64,000 bases of DNA, from the NCBI RefSeq assembly GCF_000826545.1, contig NZ_CDME01000013.1, positions 16,869 through 80,868 on the forward strand, given 5' to 3'. This document shows positions 18,217 to 28,013 of the stretch, in pieces (the stretch's first letter is position 1; each line of letters begins with the position of its first letter). The position numbers were made by a program, and so were the translations under genes. The notes below the pieces were generated by a model, which did no database searches, was not told the DNA's origin, and saw only the letters and a list, made by a program, of their open reading frames with translations. Source of the stretch: Kibdelosporangium sp. MJ126-NF4 (lineage in GTDB: Bacteria > Actinomycetota > Actinomycetes > Mycobacteriales > Pseudonocardiaceae).

Positions 18217-18306
18217 GACCGGCACGACCATCCGACAGTATCTGGTTGTCTCCGCAGGTCGTGGTGAAGGATTCACCGCAGCCATTCCATTTGCCTGGGA
18301 GGCACT

Positions 18307-20376
18307 ATGTCGAAACGCGGATGGGGTCTCGCAACCGCCACCGTGGTGCTCTTGTCCACCGTCACAGTCAGCATCTCCATGACCGCCAACGCGGCCGCGC
18401 CAGCTGTCGCCTCCGGTGAGCTCTCGCTCGTCCGGGTGCAGCTGCCGACCGAGGCCATGTTCGACGAGCTCGTCGCCAGTGGCGCGGACATCGCGGCGAA
18501 ACCCCGGATGGACGACGGGCGGCTGCTGGTCGACCTTGTCCTCACCGGCGGCCAGCTCGACGCGCTGACCGCGCGCGGCGCGAAAACCGTGCAGGTGATC
18601 CAGCGCCCCGGTGACGCGCGGGAACGGCTCGCCGAGTCCCAGCGCTCCGCCCGGCGCGCAGCCGCCGCGGACACCCTGCACTTCCTCTCCGCCAACTGGT
18701 GGAGCGCCGAGGGCAACACGTTCCTGCAGACGCTCGCGGCCACCACCGCGATCGCCGACCCGAACGTCGAGATCACCGTCACCTGGACCGCCGCGAACGG
18801 CACGACCGGCTCGTTCCCGTTGCAACGCTTCACCGACGCGGGCGAGTACCAGTACCACGTCGCCGTGCCACAGGTCCTGCCCGCGCGACCGACGAAGGTG
18901 ACGGCGTCGTCCAGCCTGGGCGGTGTGAGCCGTGTCGTGACGCCAACTGCATGGCCGGGTGCCACCCCACCGCCACTGCCGAGCGGATACCAGAAGGACT
19001 TCATCGACGCCTACATGACGCCGACCGACATCAAGGCCAGGATCGCCCGCCTCGGGCGGCAGTACCGCGACCTCGTGGACGTGGTGGATCTGCCGCACAA
19101 GACGCAGGGCTACCGCCGCACCGCGACCGCCTACCTCGGTGACCCGGCGAACGCCGCCGTCGTCGTGGAATCCCGGCAGTTCGGCGACCAGGGCCCGAAC
19201 GGCTGGCAGGTGAAGACCGTCAACCCGGGCACGCCGAACCAGCCCGCGCAGGCAACATGGCGTGACCGGGTACTGACCGTCTCGCTCGCGACCGACAAGA
19301 CCGGCGCGGTGATCAGCACGACCGATCAGGTCGCGGCGCTGATCTCGGCACGTTTCCCGCAGCGCTTCACCGCGTTCGTCGAGGATGGCTCGGCCGGGAA
19401 GGTCATGCCGGTCGCCGGGCCGACCACGATGACCGACGGGCTCGACGGCTCCGTGTCGCGCAAGCCGTGGACCGTGCAGGCGTTGCGGATCGGAGCGCAC
19501 CGCGACGGTTCGCGGATCGGGGTGCTCGCCTACTCGCAGGAGCACGCGCGGGAATGGGGGACCCCGCTCGTCACGCTCGAGTTCGCCGAGCGGCTGCTGG
19601 CCAACTACGCGACCGACGCCGCCACCCGGCAGTTGCTGGACAACGTCGAGGTCTTCGTGATCCCGGTGGTCAACCCGGACGGCGCCAACTACGCGTTCAA
19701 CGACTCCAACTTCCAGCGCAAGAACCTGGTGAACCACTGCACCGGCGCCCAGCGCGACCCGCGCAACGCCAACGCGTGGGGCGTGGACGTCAACCGCAAC
19801 TACACCGTCGGCTCCGTGTTCGACGGCTACTTCGGCGCGTCCAACACCAACTGCCTGTCCGGCACGTACTCGGGCCCGGCGGAGCTGTCGGAGGCGGAGT
19901 CGAACAACGTCATCGCTCTCGCGAAGGCACACGACAACATCCGGTTCGCGATGAACGTGCACAGCTACGGCGGGTACTTCATGTGGCCACCGGGTGCGTA
20001 CGCGATGCCCGGCCGTGTCACGCTGCCCCGGCCGTCGGCCGAGGAGTCCGCGATGTTCCAGGCGTCGGCGAAGCGGATCGTCGGTGCGATCTCAGCATCG
20101 CGCGGCACGGTGACGTGGCCGTCGCGCACCGGCCCGGTCGCGGACGTGCTGTACTCGGCGGCCGGGAACTCGGCCGACCAGCTCTACTACGAGCTCGGCA
20201 TCTTCGCGTGGGACTTCGAGATCGGCAACGACCGGTGGAACCCGCGGACGAGCCAGTGGGAAGGTGTCGGCTTCCAGCCGCCGTTCCCGGAGGCGCACGC
20301 CGAGTCACAGGAGTACGCGGAGGGCTTGGTCGAGCTGCTTCGAGTGGCCCGGGACTTCAACCAACAACGCAACTGA
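18307..20376 (+). CDS. Secreted M14 zinc carboxypeptidase
   Basis: A 689-residue exoenzyme. The signal peptide (MSKRGWGLATATVVLLSTV, ending near NAAAPAVA) is followed by a propeptide-like region. The M14 domain begins around residue 230 and has the zinc motif HAREW (His and Glu, about residue 412), the third ligand His in NVHSYGG (about 550) and the catalytic Glu in WDFEIGND (about 636). Long actinomycete members of this family degrade peptides outside the cell. It is monocistronic, with an ATG preceded by GGGAGG-type sequence, and ends at a strong terminator hairpin. Confidence 0.9.
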   Translation: MSKRGWGLATATVVLLSTVTVSISMTANAAAPAVASGELSLVRVQLPTEAMFDELVASGADIAAKPRMDDGRLLVDLVLTGGQLDALTARGAKTVQVIQRPGDARERLAESQRSARRAAAADTLHFLSANWWSAEGNTFLQTLAATTAIADPNVEITVTWTAANGTTGSFPLQRFTDAGEYQYHVAVPQVLPARPTKVTASSSLGGVSRVVTPTAWPGATPPPLPSGYQKDFIDAYMTPTDIKARIARLGRQYRDLVDVVDLPHKTQGYRRTATAYLGDPANAAVVVESRQFGDQGPNGWQVKTVNPGTPNQPAQATWRDRVLTVSLATDKTGAVISTTDQVAALISARFPQRFTAFVEDGSAGKVMPVAGPTTMTDGLDGSVSRKPWTVQALRIGAHRDGSRIGVLAYSQEHAREWGTPLVTLEFAERLLANYATDAATRQLLDNVEVFVIPVVNPDGANYAFNDSNFQRKNLVNHCTGAQRDPRNANAWGVDVNRNYTVGSVFDGYFGASNTNCLSGTYSGPAELSEAESNNVIALAKAHDNIRFAMNVHSYGGYFMWPPGAYAMPGRVTLPRPSAEESAMFQASAKRIVGAISASRGTVTWPSRTGPVADVLYSAAGNSADQLYYELGIFAWDFEIGNDRWNPRTSQWEGVGFQPPFPEAHAESQEYAEGLVELLRVARDFNQQRN

Positions 20377-20388
20377 TTCCGTGAGGAA

Positions 20389-20426
20389 CACGGGGTCCGG
20401 GGAAGCGTGTTTCCCCGGACCCCGTG
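20389..20426. terminator. Bidirectional transcription terminator hairpin
   Basis: Perfect 16-bp stem (20389-20404 with 20411-20426, GGGGTCCGGGGAA arm) and a 6-nt loop GCGTGT. It sits between the convergent carboxypeptidase and amino-acid permease genes. No U-tract follows, which is usual for actinomycete terminators. Confidence 0.85.
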
Positions 20427-20442
20427 GCAGTTCAACGGCCTG

Positions 20443-21810
20443 TTATCGCCGCCGGGTGATGACGGTGTGGGCGACGATCAGCACAGCGAAGAACGGCAGA
20501 GCGGCGATCCACGCGGTGTCCAGTCCATCGATGAACGCGGTGGACACCATCACGGCGAACAGGAACACCGCGGACAGCCCGGAGGTGGCGGGTGCGCCCC
20601 ACAGCCGGACCGGGGACCGCTCGGCACGGGCACGCCGGAAAGCCCAGTGCGTGACCAGGATCAGGATCCACACCACCAGCGCGCCGAAGATCGAGATCCC
20701 GAACAGGGCGAGGTAGGCGCTGTCCGCGGCCGCGGCGGACAGCGTGGCGGCCAGCGCCAGCCCCAGCGCGGACATCGCGAGCGCGTTGCGTGGCACGCCT
20801 TTCCGGCTCAACCGCCCGGTCCACCCCGGTGCGTACCCGTCACCGGCGAGCGAGTGCAGCATCCGAGTGCTCAGGTACAGGTTGGCGTTGGCACTGGACA
20901 GCGCGGCGGTGAGCACGACGAAGTTGGTGATCCCGGCCGCTGCCGGGATTCCCGCGCTCTGGAACACGCGCACGAACGGACTGGTGTCGACGGTTCCGCT
21001 GTGCGCGGTCACGGTCCACGGCACCACCGCGAGCACAATGGCGATCGCGAGGACGTAGAACAACACCAGCCGCAGCACCATTCGGCGCGCGGCACGCGGG
21101 ATGTCACGCTCGGGGTTCTCCGACTCCGCGGCGGTGACCGCGACGACCTCCGTGCCGATGTAGCTGAACAGCACGAACACCATGGCCAGCAGCAAACCTT
21201 CCACACCATTGGGCAGGAAACCGCCGTGCTCGGTCAGATTGGCCAGGCCGGTGGCCGGGGAGCGGGGCAGGCCGACCGTGATCAGCACCAGCCCGAGGCC
21301 GATGAACACGGTGATCGCGACCACCTTGATCATCGCGAACCAGTACTCCACCGTGCCGAAGAACCGCACCGCCAACGCGTTCGAGCCGAGCACCAGCGCC
21401 GAGAAGACGACCACGAGCAGCCACAGCGGTAGTTGCGGCCACCAGAACCGGACGTACAGGCCCGCCGCGACGATCTCACCGCCGACCGCGATGACCTGGA
21501 TGGTCCAGTAGGTCCAGCGCTGCACGAACCCGGCCAGCGGGCCGAGGTAGCGCTGCGCGATGGCACCGAACGACCCCGCTTCCGGGTGCACGACGACCAT
21601 CTCGGCCAGTGCCCATGCGATGACGAACGCGACCAGGGCGCACAGCACGTACGCCAGGATGGTCGCGGGCCCGGCGCGGGAGATGGCGAGTGCCGATCCG
21701 AGGAACAGCCCGGTGCCGATCGCGCCGCCGAGTCCCATCATGCTGAGTTGTCGCCCGGTGAGCGCGCGCCGCAGCCCGTGGGTGTCTGTCGTCGGCGATG
21801 GAACGGTCAT
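20443..21810 (-). CDS. Amino acid permease (APC superfamily)
   Basis: 455 residues, 12 predicted membrane segments. The APC/AAT signature is complete: MMGLGGAIGTGLFLGS in helix 1, the gate region AEMVVVHPEAGSFG, and FSYIGTEVVAVTAAESENP. The family members closest in these motifs transport aromatic, branched or proline-type amino acids by proton symport (GABA permease/ProY/AroP group). It is a single gene with convergent terminator; 127 bp separate it from the Imm49-like gene encoded upstream. Confidence 0.9.
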   Translation of the reverse strand: MTVPSPTTDTHGLRRALTGRQLSMMGLGGAIGTGLFLGSALAISRAGPATILAYVLCALVAFVIAWALAEMVVVHPEAGSFGAIAQRYLGPLAGFVQRWTYWTIQVIAVGGEIVAAGLYVRFWWPQLPLWLLVVVFSALVLGSNALAVRFFGTVEYWFAMIKVVAITVFIGLGLVLITVGLPRSPATGLANLTEHGGFLPNGVEGLLLAMVFVLFSYIGTEVVAVTAAESENPERDIPRAARRMVLRLVLFYVLAIAIVLAVVPWTVTAHSGTVDTSPFVRVFQSAGIPAAAGITNFVVLTAALSSANANLYLSTRMLHSLAGDGYAPGWTGRLSRKGVPRNALAMSALGLALAATLSAAAADSAYLALFGISIFGALVVWILILVTHWAFRRARAERSPVRLWGAPATSGLSAVFLFAVMVSTAFIDGLDTAWIAALPFFAVLIVAHTVITRRR

Positions 21811-21937
21811 CCGAGCCCTCCAGCCGCTTCAGTGGGGCTACAAAGGTTTCAGGCAGCGTGCTGAGGTGTCAACGCTCGAAACCGCTGTGGTGCCCTGGGT
21901 TTGGGATGGCCCAGGCGGATCTGACCCGGCCGCGCGT

Positions 21938-22777
21938 CTACCTGCCGCGCAGCAGGTTGTCCGGCAGGTAGGGCGAGGTCACGTCGACGGCCATCCCGGC
22001 GTTACCGGCCAGCACGGCCAGTGCGAGCAGAGTGGGCGCGATGAACCCCTCCGGGTCGTCGGCGCGGTCGGCGTCCATGGTCCAGTACTTGTGGTGGCTG
22101 GTCAGCGCGTCCGCGAGTCCCTCGTTGACCTTCTCCGTGAGGCCACGGAACAGGTAGTAGAACAGCCTGACAGGTGGGTAGTGCAGAAGGAGCATGGCGT
22201 CGCGGGGCGCCACGGTGGAGCGATCGGGATCGGTACCGTCCATGGCTGGCATGAACATCCCGGGCGTCACGGGCTCGCCGAGCAGATACGTGCGCACGGA
22301 CTCGACCCACGGATACATGAACTCGCTGTGCACCGCGCCTGACGCCCGCAGAGTGGCCTCGGGCACCGCGCACAACCGCGCGACTCGCTGGTCATCGCGG
22401 TCGATCACGGCGAGCCAGACGACGTTGAGCCATGCTCCCGCGTTCGCGTGCGAATTCGGGCCCGGCGCGGTGAACCGCACCACCCGGTCACCGATCGGTG
22501 CGTCGACGGTTCCGCTGCCGGTGGCGCCGACGAAGATCGCCTCGCCCGCGTCGGCGGCCAGCCGCAACGCCTCCCACGTGGCCGGTTGGCTCGCCGTCGG
22601 ATCGAGAACGGACCGGTGGGCAAGCAGCGACCGGGCGCGGCTCCACACGGAGCGCAACGCGTCCGGGTTCTCCGCCACGATGTCGACGAATCCAGGCATG
22701 GACCGGGACAGTGCCTCGGCCTGCTGCCGTGCGTACTCGACAGCCACGTCGTGACGTGCCACAGACATGATCGGCAT
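21938..22777 (-). CDS. Imm49-like immunity protein
   Basis: A 279-residue, mostly helical cytosolic protein resembling the Imm49 family of polymorphic-toxin immunity proteins. It has an N-terminal MSVARHDVAVEYARQQAE helix, a central TVDAPIGDRVVRFTAPGPNS strand region, a Trp/Asp-rich middle and the C-terminal ending PYLPDNLL. Imm49 genes usually neutralise a nuclease or deaminase toxin encoded nearby. No toxin gene is adjacent here, so it would be an orphan. Start could be ATG 22777 or ATG 22768. The family call is from pattern memory, not a search. Confidence 0.6.
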   Translation of the reverse strand: MPIMSVARHDVAVEYARQQAEALSRSMPGFVDIVAENPDALRSVWSRARSLLAHRSVLDPTASQPATWEALRLAADAGEAIFVGATGSGTVDAPIGDRVVRFTAPGPNSHANAGAWLNVVWLAVIDRDDQRVARLCAVPEATLRASGAVHSEFMYPWVESVRTYLLGEPVTPGMFMPAMDGTDPDRSTVAPRDAMLLLHYPPVRLFYYLFRGLTEKVNEGLADALTSHHKYWTMDADRADDPEGFIAPTLLALAVLAGNAGMAVDVTSPYLPDNLLRGR

Positions 22778-23123
22778 CGCGCGAGCTTACAGTTCGGGCA
22801 CGATGTCCCCCCGCGTCGGCGACAGCGCCGACGTTCGGCCTCCTCGCTCCCCTGGTCACCAGCGTGCTCAGCGTGGTCATCACCGGCCCGAAGTAGCGCT
22901 TGTACCCACTCCGGGCAAATCCAAACCTCTTTCTCGTCGCAAGGTTCATGGCACCTAAGTGTGTGCGGCCGAGGAATCGGGTACACGACTCTTGACTCAC
23001 TCCAGATTAAGAACGAGCACAGAGTTCATTGTGGACTTAAGCTGACCGCACGGCACTGGCCGAACTGTCTGCGGCCCCACCGGCAGGCCAGGACAACCTC
23101 CCACCACACAAGGAGACTTCGAC
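22778..23123. other. Intergenic region, catalase leader with small hairpin
   Basis: 346 bases without a convincing gene. A hairpin CGTCGGCG-ACAG-CGCCGACG lies at 22814-22833. The part next to the catalase (about 22980-23060) is AT-richer than its surroundings, with an ATTAAG...CTTAAG inverted motif, and probably holds the catalase promoter and a redox-responsive operator. I cannot assign the regulator. Confidence 0.5.
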
Positions 23124-24647
23124 GTGACCGACGTGAAGCCGGATCCGACGACAACCGACAGCGGTATTCCGGTCGAGAGCGACGAACACTCGCTCACCAT
23201 CGGGCCCGACGGCCCGATCGTGCTGCAGGACCACTACCTCATCGAGCAGATGGCCCAGTTCAACCGGGAACGGATACCCGAACGGCAGCCGCACGCGAAA
23301 GGCAGCGGTGCGTTCGGCCGGTTCCAGGTCACCGCCGATGTCAGTGGGTACACGAAGGCAGCGGTGTTCCAGCCGGGGACCGAGACGGAACTGGTCGCCC
23401 GGTTCTCCACCGTCGCCGGGGAGCGGGGCAGCCCCGACACCTGGCGCGACCCCCGCGGGTTCGCGGTGAAGTTCTACACCACCGAGGGTGTCTACGACAT
23501 GGTCGGCAACAACACCCCGGTGTTCTTCGTGAAGGACCCGATGAAGTTCCAGCACTTCATCCGGTCGCAGAAGCGACGCGCGGACAACAACCTGCGCGAC
23601 CACGACATGCAGTGGGACTTCTGGACCTTGTCACCCGAATCGGCACACCAGGTGACCTGGCTGATGGGTGACCGTGGCATCCCCCGCACGTGGCGGCACA
23701 TGAACGGTTACAGCTCACACACATACATGTGGGTCAACGCCTCCGGCCAACGCTTCTGGGTGAAATACCACTTCAAGACCGACCAGGGCATCGAGTTCTT
23801 CACCCAGGACGAGGGCGACCAGATGGCCTCGGCGGACACCGACTACCACACGCGTGACCTGTTCGAGGCGATCGACCGCGGCGACAGTCCGAGTTGGACG
23901 CTGCACGTCCAGGTGATGCCGTTCGACGACGCCAAGACGTACCGCTTCAACCCGTTCGACCTGACCAAGGTCTGGCCGCACGGGGACTACCCGCTGATCG
24001 AGGTCGGCCGGATGACGCTCGACCGCAACCCGACCGACCACCACACCGAGATCGAGCAGGCGGCGTTCGAACCGAACAACCTCGTCCCCGGCATCGGGCC
24101 CAGCCCGGACCGGATGCTGCTCGGCCGCCTGTTCGCGTACGCCGACGCCCACCGTTACCGCATCGGTGCGAACTACAAGCAGTTGCCCGTCAACGCGTCG
24201 ACGTCACCGGTGCACAGCTACAGCAAAGACGGCGCCATGCGCTACACCAAGGTGTCCGACCCGGTCTACGCGCCCAATTCCAAGGGCGGGCCCCGCGCGG
24301 ACGTCGAACGCTACGGAACCCCGGCGGGCTGGCACACCGACGGCGACATCGTCCGCACTGCCTATACTCAACGGGAAGAAGACGACGACTGGGGCCAGGC
24401 GGGCACCATGGTCCGCGACGTCCTCGACGACGACGCCCGCGAACGCCTGACGCAGAACATCGTGGGCCACCTGCTCAACGCGGTGACCGAACCAGTGCTT
24501 GAGCGTGCGTTCGAGTACTGGCGCAACGTCGACAAGGACCTCGGCGACGCGATCGAGTCCGGCGTGCGCGCCAAGCAGGACGAGAAGGACCCCAAAGCAG
24601 CGCAGCAGGGCAATCCCGCACGCAGGACCATGCAGAAGAAGGCCTGA
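23124..24647 (+). CDS. Monofunctional heme catalase
   Basis: A 507-residue catalase that disproportionates hydrogen peroxide in the cytosol. It has the proximal and distal signatures: [20 protein letters not shown] with the essential His, [20 protein letters not shown], and the heme-Tyr motif [14 protein letters not shown]. Length and the N-terminal [15 protein letters not shown] place it in the small-subunit clade with NADPH-binding C-terminal domain. It starts at GTG 23124 with AAGGAG upstream. A terminator follows, so it is monocistronic. Confidence 0.95.
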   Translation: MTDVKPDPTTTDSGIPVESDEHSLTIGPDGPIVLQDHYLIEQMAQFNRERIPERQPHAKGSGAFGRFQVTADVSGYTKAAVFQPGTETELVARFSTVAGERGSPDTWRDPRGFAVKFYTTEGVYDMVGNNTPVFFVKDPMKFQHFIRSQKRRADNNLRDHDMQWDFWTLSPESAHQVTWLMGDRGIPRTWRHMNGYSSHTYMWVNASGQRFWVKYHFKTDQGIEFFTQDEGDQMASADTDYHTRDLFEAIDRGDSPSWTLHVQVMPFDDAKTYRFNPFDLTKVWPHGDYPLIEVGRMTLDRNPTDHHTEIEQAAFEPNNLVPGIGPSPDRMLLGRLFAYADAHRYRIGANYKQLPVNASTSPVHSYSKDGAMRYTKVSDPVYAPNSKGGPRADVERYGTPAGWHTDGDIVRTAYTQREEDDDWGQAGTMVRDVLDDDARERLTQNIVGHLLNAVTEPVLERAFEYWRNVDKDLGDAIESGVRAKQDEKDPKAAQQGNPARRTMQKKA

Positions 24648-24696
24648 CCTCGCGGCCACCTCACAACGTCCGAGCGTTCACACTGCAGTGAGTACC

Positions 24697-24728
24697 GGTG
24701 GGCTGGGGAACACGGTCCCCAGCCCACC
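24697..24728. terminator. Transcription terminator hairpin after catalase
   Basis: 13-bp perfect stem GGTGGGCTGGGGA / TCCCCAGCCCACC (24697-24709 with 24716-24728), loop ACACGG. It lies between the convergent catalase and CGNR genes and could serve both. Confidence 0.85.
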
Positions 24729-24755
24729 CGGGAATGTTTTCCGTTGGACCATCGG

Positions 24756-25328
24756 TCAACCAGGGCTGTCCGCGTCGGCACGGCGGGACTTCCGGTAGTG
24801 CCTGCGAGCGCGTTCCCGGTTGCCGCAGTCCTGCGAGCTGCACCATTGGCGGGAATGGTTGCGGGTGCGGTCGATGAAGAGCCAGCCACACCCCGGGCCC
24901 GCGCACTGCCGAACCAGCGCGGTGTCGGGAGACGCGAGCAGTTCGTTGGCGGCGATGGTCAACGCGGGCACGACGTCATCCGGCCGTCTGACCGCAACGG
25001 CCCACCGCAACGGCAGGGACGGCTCGGCGACGACCAGTCGGCTCGCCGCCGTGAGCCAACTGCCGAACTGGACGACGTCAGCCTCGTCGGTCGCGACGAG
25101 CAGGCGGTAGACGGTTTCCCGCAGCCGGATCAGCGACGCGACCGTCTCGGGGTCGATCTCGGCGACGTCAGGCAGCAGACCGGTCCGGCTGAGCCACAGG
25201 GGCAGGAAATCCGGCTTGTCCATCCGGTCGAACGTCCTGGTCGGCTCCAGCCGCCACGACACCGTGTTGACCAGGTCGATCACGATGTGGCCGCCGTGCA
25301 TCTCGTAGCCGCGCCAACTGTCCGTCAC
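24756..25328 (-). CDS. CGNR zinc-finger (ABATE-domain) transcriptional regulator
   Basis: 190 residues. The N-terminal ABATE domain (GGHIVIDLVNTVSWR, PDFLPLWLSRTGLL) probably binds an effector. The C-terminal zinc finger reads CAGPGCGWLFIDRT, then RQWCSSQDCGNRERARRHY, the CGNR motif that gives the family its name. It is divergent from azlC-azlD with only 57 bp between starts, and an inverted repeat fills that gap. It very likely controls the exporter genes and itself. Confidence 0.9.
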   Translation of the reverse strand: MTDSWRGYEMHGGHIVIDLVNTVSWRLEPTRTFDRMDKPDFLPLWLSRTGLLPDVAEIDPETVASLIRLRETVYRLLVATDEADVVQFGSWLTAASRLVVAEPSLPLRWAVAVRRPDDVVPALTIAANELLASPDTALVRQCAGPGCGWLFIDRTRNHSRQWCSSQDCGNRERARRHYRKSRRADADSPG

Positions 25329-25345
25329 AGCAAGTCAGTGTAGTT

Positions 25346-25376
25346 CTAACACCCTAAAGTTCATATTGGCTGTTAG
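25346..25376. promoter_or_regulatory. Inverted repeat in CGNR/azlC divergent promoter
   Basis: CTAACA at 25346-25351 and TGTTAG at 25371-25376 form an inverted repeat with a 19-base spacer, within an unusually AT-rich 57-bp gap. It is a candidate operator for the CGNR regulator. Confidence 0.5.
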
Positions 25377-25385
25377 CCTCTTGTT

Positions 25386-26069
25386 ATGGCATCGACCGAC
25401 AGCGGACACGCGGCCGGCGTGCGAGTCGGCCTGGGGATGGGCGTACCGACGTTCGTCATGGGCGTCACGTTCGGCGCGTTGACCCACTCACTCGGCTGGG
25501 GAACGCTCGCGCCCGTCGTCTGCTCACTCCTGGTTTTCTCTGGCTCCGCGCAGTTCGCGATGGTCACGTCGCTCGCCAGCGGCGGAGGCGTGGGGCTGGC
25601 CGTCGGCGCGGCCGCGATGATCAACGCCCGGTTCCTCCCGATGGGGATCGCGGTCGCCTCGGACCTCAAGGGCGGCCGCCTGCGGCGGGCACTGGAAGGC
25701 CAGGCGGTCGTCGACGCCTCGTGGGCGGCGGCACACCGCGGCGATGGCAGGTACGACCGGAAGAAGATGATCGCGGCCACGCTCGTGCAGGCCCCGGCAT
25801 GGGTGCTCGGCACCCTGCTCGGCGCGCTCACCGCGCCGTCCACCGAGATCATCCACCGGTTCGGGTTCGACGTGGTGTTCCCGGCCTTCTTCCTGATCCT
25901 GCTGATCGACGAACTGCGCACGTCGGCTCGGGCCCGGCAGGTGGCGTTGATCGCGGCCGGGCTGGCCGCCGGGCTGGCGCTGGTGGTGCCTGCCGGGCTG
26001 GCCATCGTCGGCTCCGGTGCCGCCGCGCTGATCGGCCTGCGCGCCGGATCGGAGGTGACAGCCAAGTGA
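25386..26069 (+). CDS. azlC: AzlC family branched-chain amino acid exporter, large subunit
   Basis: 227 residues with the AzlC pattern at the N-terminus (GVRVGLGMGVPTFVMGVTFG, then SLLVFSGSAQFAMV), and about 6-7 hydrophobic segments. With AzlD it forms a plasma membrane exporter of branched-chain amino acids or analogues (YgaZH type). It is first gene of a two-gene operon divergent from a CGNR regulator; the stop overlaps the azlD start (GTGA). Confidence 0.9.
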   Translation: MASTDSGHAAGVRVGLGMGVPTFVMGVTFGALTHSLGWGTLAPVVCSLLVFSGSAQFAMVTSLASGGGVGLAVGAAAMINARFLPMGIAVASDLKGGRLRRALEGQAVVDASWAAAHRGDGRYDRKKMIAATLVQAPAWVLGTLLGALTAPSTEIIHRFGFDVVFPAFFLILLIDELRTSARARQVALIAAGLAAGLALVVPAGLAIVGSGAAALIGLRAGSEVTAK

Positions 26070-26374
26070 GTTCACTGTGGATCGCGATCGTGCTGGTCGC
26101 CGTGGTCAGCTTCAGCATCAAGGCACTGGGCCCCGCGCTGCTCGGCGACCGTCCACTGCCGACACGGATCGCGGCCGTGATCGCCTTGTTCGCCCCAGCC
26201 CTGCTCGCGGGCATCGTCGTCACCGACTTCGCGGGCCCGGCCTGGAGCGAGGCCGACTGGACGATCGCCGCAGGCCTGTCGGGGGCCGCGATCGGTTACC
26301 TGCTCCGCGCACCGGCGCTCGCCTGTGTGGCCGTCGCGGTGGTGATCACCGCGTTGCTCAGACTGGTGAGTTGA
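26066..26374 (+). CDS. azlD: AzlD family branched-chain amino acid exporter, small subunit
   Basis: 102 residues with three to four hydrophobic helices, and the AzlD features SFSIKALGPALLG near the start and RIAAVIALFAPALLAGIV in the middle. The start is GTG 26066, overlapping azlC by 4 bp. It is the obligatory partner of AzlC. The frame is open far upstream inside azlC, but that part is out-of-frame shadow. Confidence 0.9.
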   Translation: MSSLWIAIVLVAVVSFSIKALGPALLGDRPLPTRIAAVIALFAPALLAGIVVTDFAGPAWSEADWTIAAGLSGAAIGYLLRAPALACVAVAVVITALLRLVS

Positions 26375-26380
26375 GTGTGC

Positions 26381-26983
26381 TCACGCAGGGTATGGGTTGT
26401 CCCGCAACAGCTGTGCCAGGTGTGCCGCGTTGCGGGCGGAGGTCGCGTTGGTCGACTTGACCGCATCGGGTGTCTCGTCGAGGTCGTTGAAGTCGGTGCC
26501 CTGCATGGCTTCCCCGTTCCAGTAGGTGCAGCCCTGCGCGGGAATGGTGAACCCGGTGTCGTTGAGTGCCTGGAACACGTCGGCCACGATCTTGTGTGCG
26601 CCGTCCTCGTTTCCGACCACCGCGGCGAGCGCGACTTTGCCGAACAGGATCGGCCGTCCCGCGTCATCGGTGTCCGACAGCGCGGCGTCGAGCCGTTCGA
26701 GCACGCGCTGGGCGACGCTCGACATGTGACCGACCCAGGTCGGCGTGGACAGGATGAAGATGTCCGCGTCGGCGATCTTCTTGCGCAGCCGCGGCCACTC
26801 GTCGCCGTCGCCCATGTCGTTCTCGACGCCGGGCCGCACATCATGGTCGACCACTCGGACGATCTCTCCGCTCACATCGTGCGCGGAGAGTTCGTCGAGA
26901 AGTTGACGTGCGATCAGCTCACTGCTGGACGACGAAGGGGACGGTTTGAGGCTGCACACAAACGCGACGGCTCGCAGTGCCAT
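26381..26983 (-). CDS. Flavodoxin-fold NAD(P)H-dependent oxidoreductase
   Basis: A 200-residue flavoprotein of the NADPH-dependent FMN reductase/flavodoxin family. The N-terminal phosphate loop is FVCSLKPSPSSSSSEL. The second FMN loop is STPTWVGHMSSVAQRVLERLDA, which carries the conserved P-T-W-x-G. AAVVGNEDGAHK follows. It reduces quinones, azo or nitro compounds or metals in related proteins. A good AGGAG is upstream of ATG 26983. It converges on azlD with a 6-bp gap and appears monocistronic. Confidence 0.88.
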   Translation of the reverse strand: MALRAVAFVCSLKPSPSSSSSELIARQLLDELSAHDVSGEIVRVVDHDVRPGVENDMGDGDEWPRLRKKIADADIFILSTPTWVGHMSSVAQRVLERLDAALSDTDDAGRPILFGKVALAAVVGNEDGAHKIVADVFQALNDTGFTIPAQGCTYWNGEAMQGTDFNDLDETPDAVKSTNATSARNAAHLAQLLRDNPYPA

Positions 26984-27173
26984 GGGACGCTCCTGGTTCG
27001 GGTGGAAATGTTGCTCTGGCGACGAACAGCCGCTTCGCGATTCACGCCGTGTGGAGAACTACCCGGAATCGCCCGGACCAACCAGGAGACCGAGGACGGC
27101 GAGGAGGTTTCAAGCGCTGCAAGCGGGGTAGTCGTGACTGATTGCTGTGACCGGCCGATCCGGAAGGGACGTC

Positions 27174-27527
27174 ATGAACGAGGCTTCGACCAACGCGGCG
27201 CGTTCCGACTCGCCGGCCCCCGTGGCGTCGGTGCTCACATTCCACGGTGAAGTCGACCTGTCCAGCGGGGAGGACTTCTCCACACGCCTGTACGGGGCGT
27301 TGGCTGAGGGAGTCGACATCCTGGTGGTCGACATGCTGCGCATCGACTTCCTCGGTTCGGCGGGCCTGGCAGCGTTGATCAGGTTCCAGGAGGAGGCCAC
27401 GCGGCGTGGGGTCGAGGTGCGTTTGGTCTGCGGGCACGCCGCACGGCGCACGATCGAACTGACGGGGCTGACGGAGCGGTTCGTCCTGGCCGACACGTTG
27501 TCGAGCGCGCTGCCGTCGGCCGGTTGA
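27174..27527 (+). CDS. STAS-domain anti-sigma factor antagonist
   Basis: 117 residues. A STAS domain with the phosphorylatable serine motif DFLGSAGLAALI, preceded by LTFHGEVDLSS. Such proteins (SpoIIAA/RsbV/BldG type) bind an anti-sigma kinase when dephosphorylated, freeing a stress or development sigma factor. The start is ATG 27174 with GAAGGGA upstream; the GTG at 27147 is less likely. No kinase partner is adjacent, although a HATPase-type gene lies at 41392-41798. Confidence 0.85.
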   Translation: MNEASTNAARSDSPAPVASVLTFHGEVDLSSGEDFSTRLYGALAEGVDILVVDMLRIDFLGSAGLAALIRFQEEATRRGVEVRLVCGHAARRTIELTGLTERFVLADTLSSALPSAG

Positions 27528-27771
27528 GGGCGCCGAGGTGGTGGCGGCGGTCGGGACCATCCTCCCTCTGCTGACCTGAAACCCGCACGCCCACGGCCAT
27601 GGACGTCTGAGTCCCGCACTTACCCGAGGATCGGCCACACCTCGACGATGAATGCCATACCCGGCCGCCTGTCCCGACAAACCGCGCCACGTTTCGCATG
27701 CCCTGGTTGGCTCGACGGCGTGCGGGGTATCCGGGAGGCCGAGTGATCAACGAGCGTCGGAGGGCTGAGCC

Positions 27772-27924
27772 ATGGGCATCATCGTCACGCTGCTGGTGAT
27801 CTGGTTGGCCTTGTCCGTGCTGGGATTCGTCATCAAGGGCCTTGTCTGGCTGGCGATCATCGGCATTGTCCTGTTCCTGGTCACCGGCGCGTTCGGGTTC
27901 ACCCGCAAGGGCGCCCGCAAGTAA
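27772..27924 (+). CDS. 50-residue hydrophobic membrane protein
   Basis: ATG 27772 opens a 50-codon frame ending in TAA, with GGAGGG 10 bp upstream. The product has two hydrophobic helices (residues 2-19 and 24-41) joined by IKG, and a basic tail GFTRKGARK. This is the pattern of a widespread actinobacterial 'hydrophobic protein' of unknown role, often near stress-regulated genes such as the STAS gene just upstream. A rare TAA stop and a good ribosome binding site support it. Confidence 0.75.
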   Translation: MGIIVTLLVIWLALSVLGFVIKGLVWLAIIGIVLFLVTGAFGFTRKGARK

Positions 27925-28013
27925 GCCGTCCAGCGTTGCCGATCCACGCAACAGCCGTCGATGCGGTTGCCGGACCGGATCGGAGCTCGCACTGCGCAGT
28001 CACCTCGAACCAC

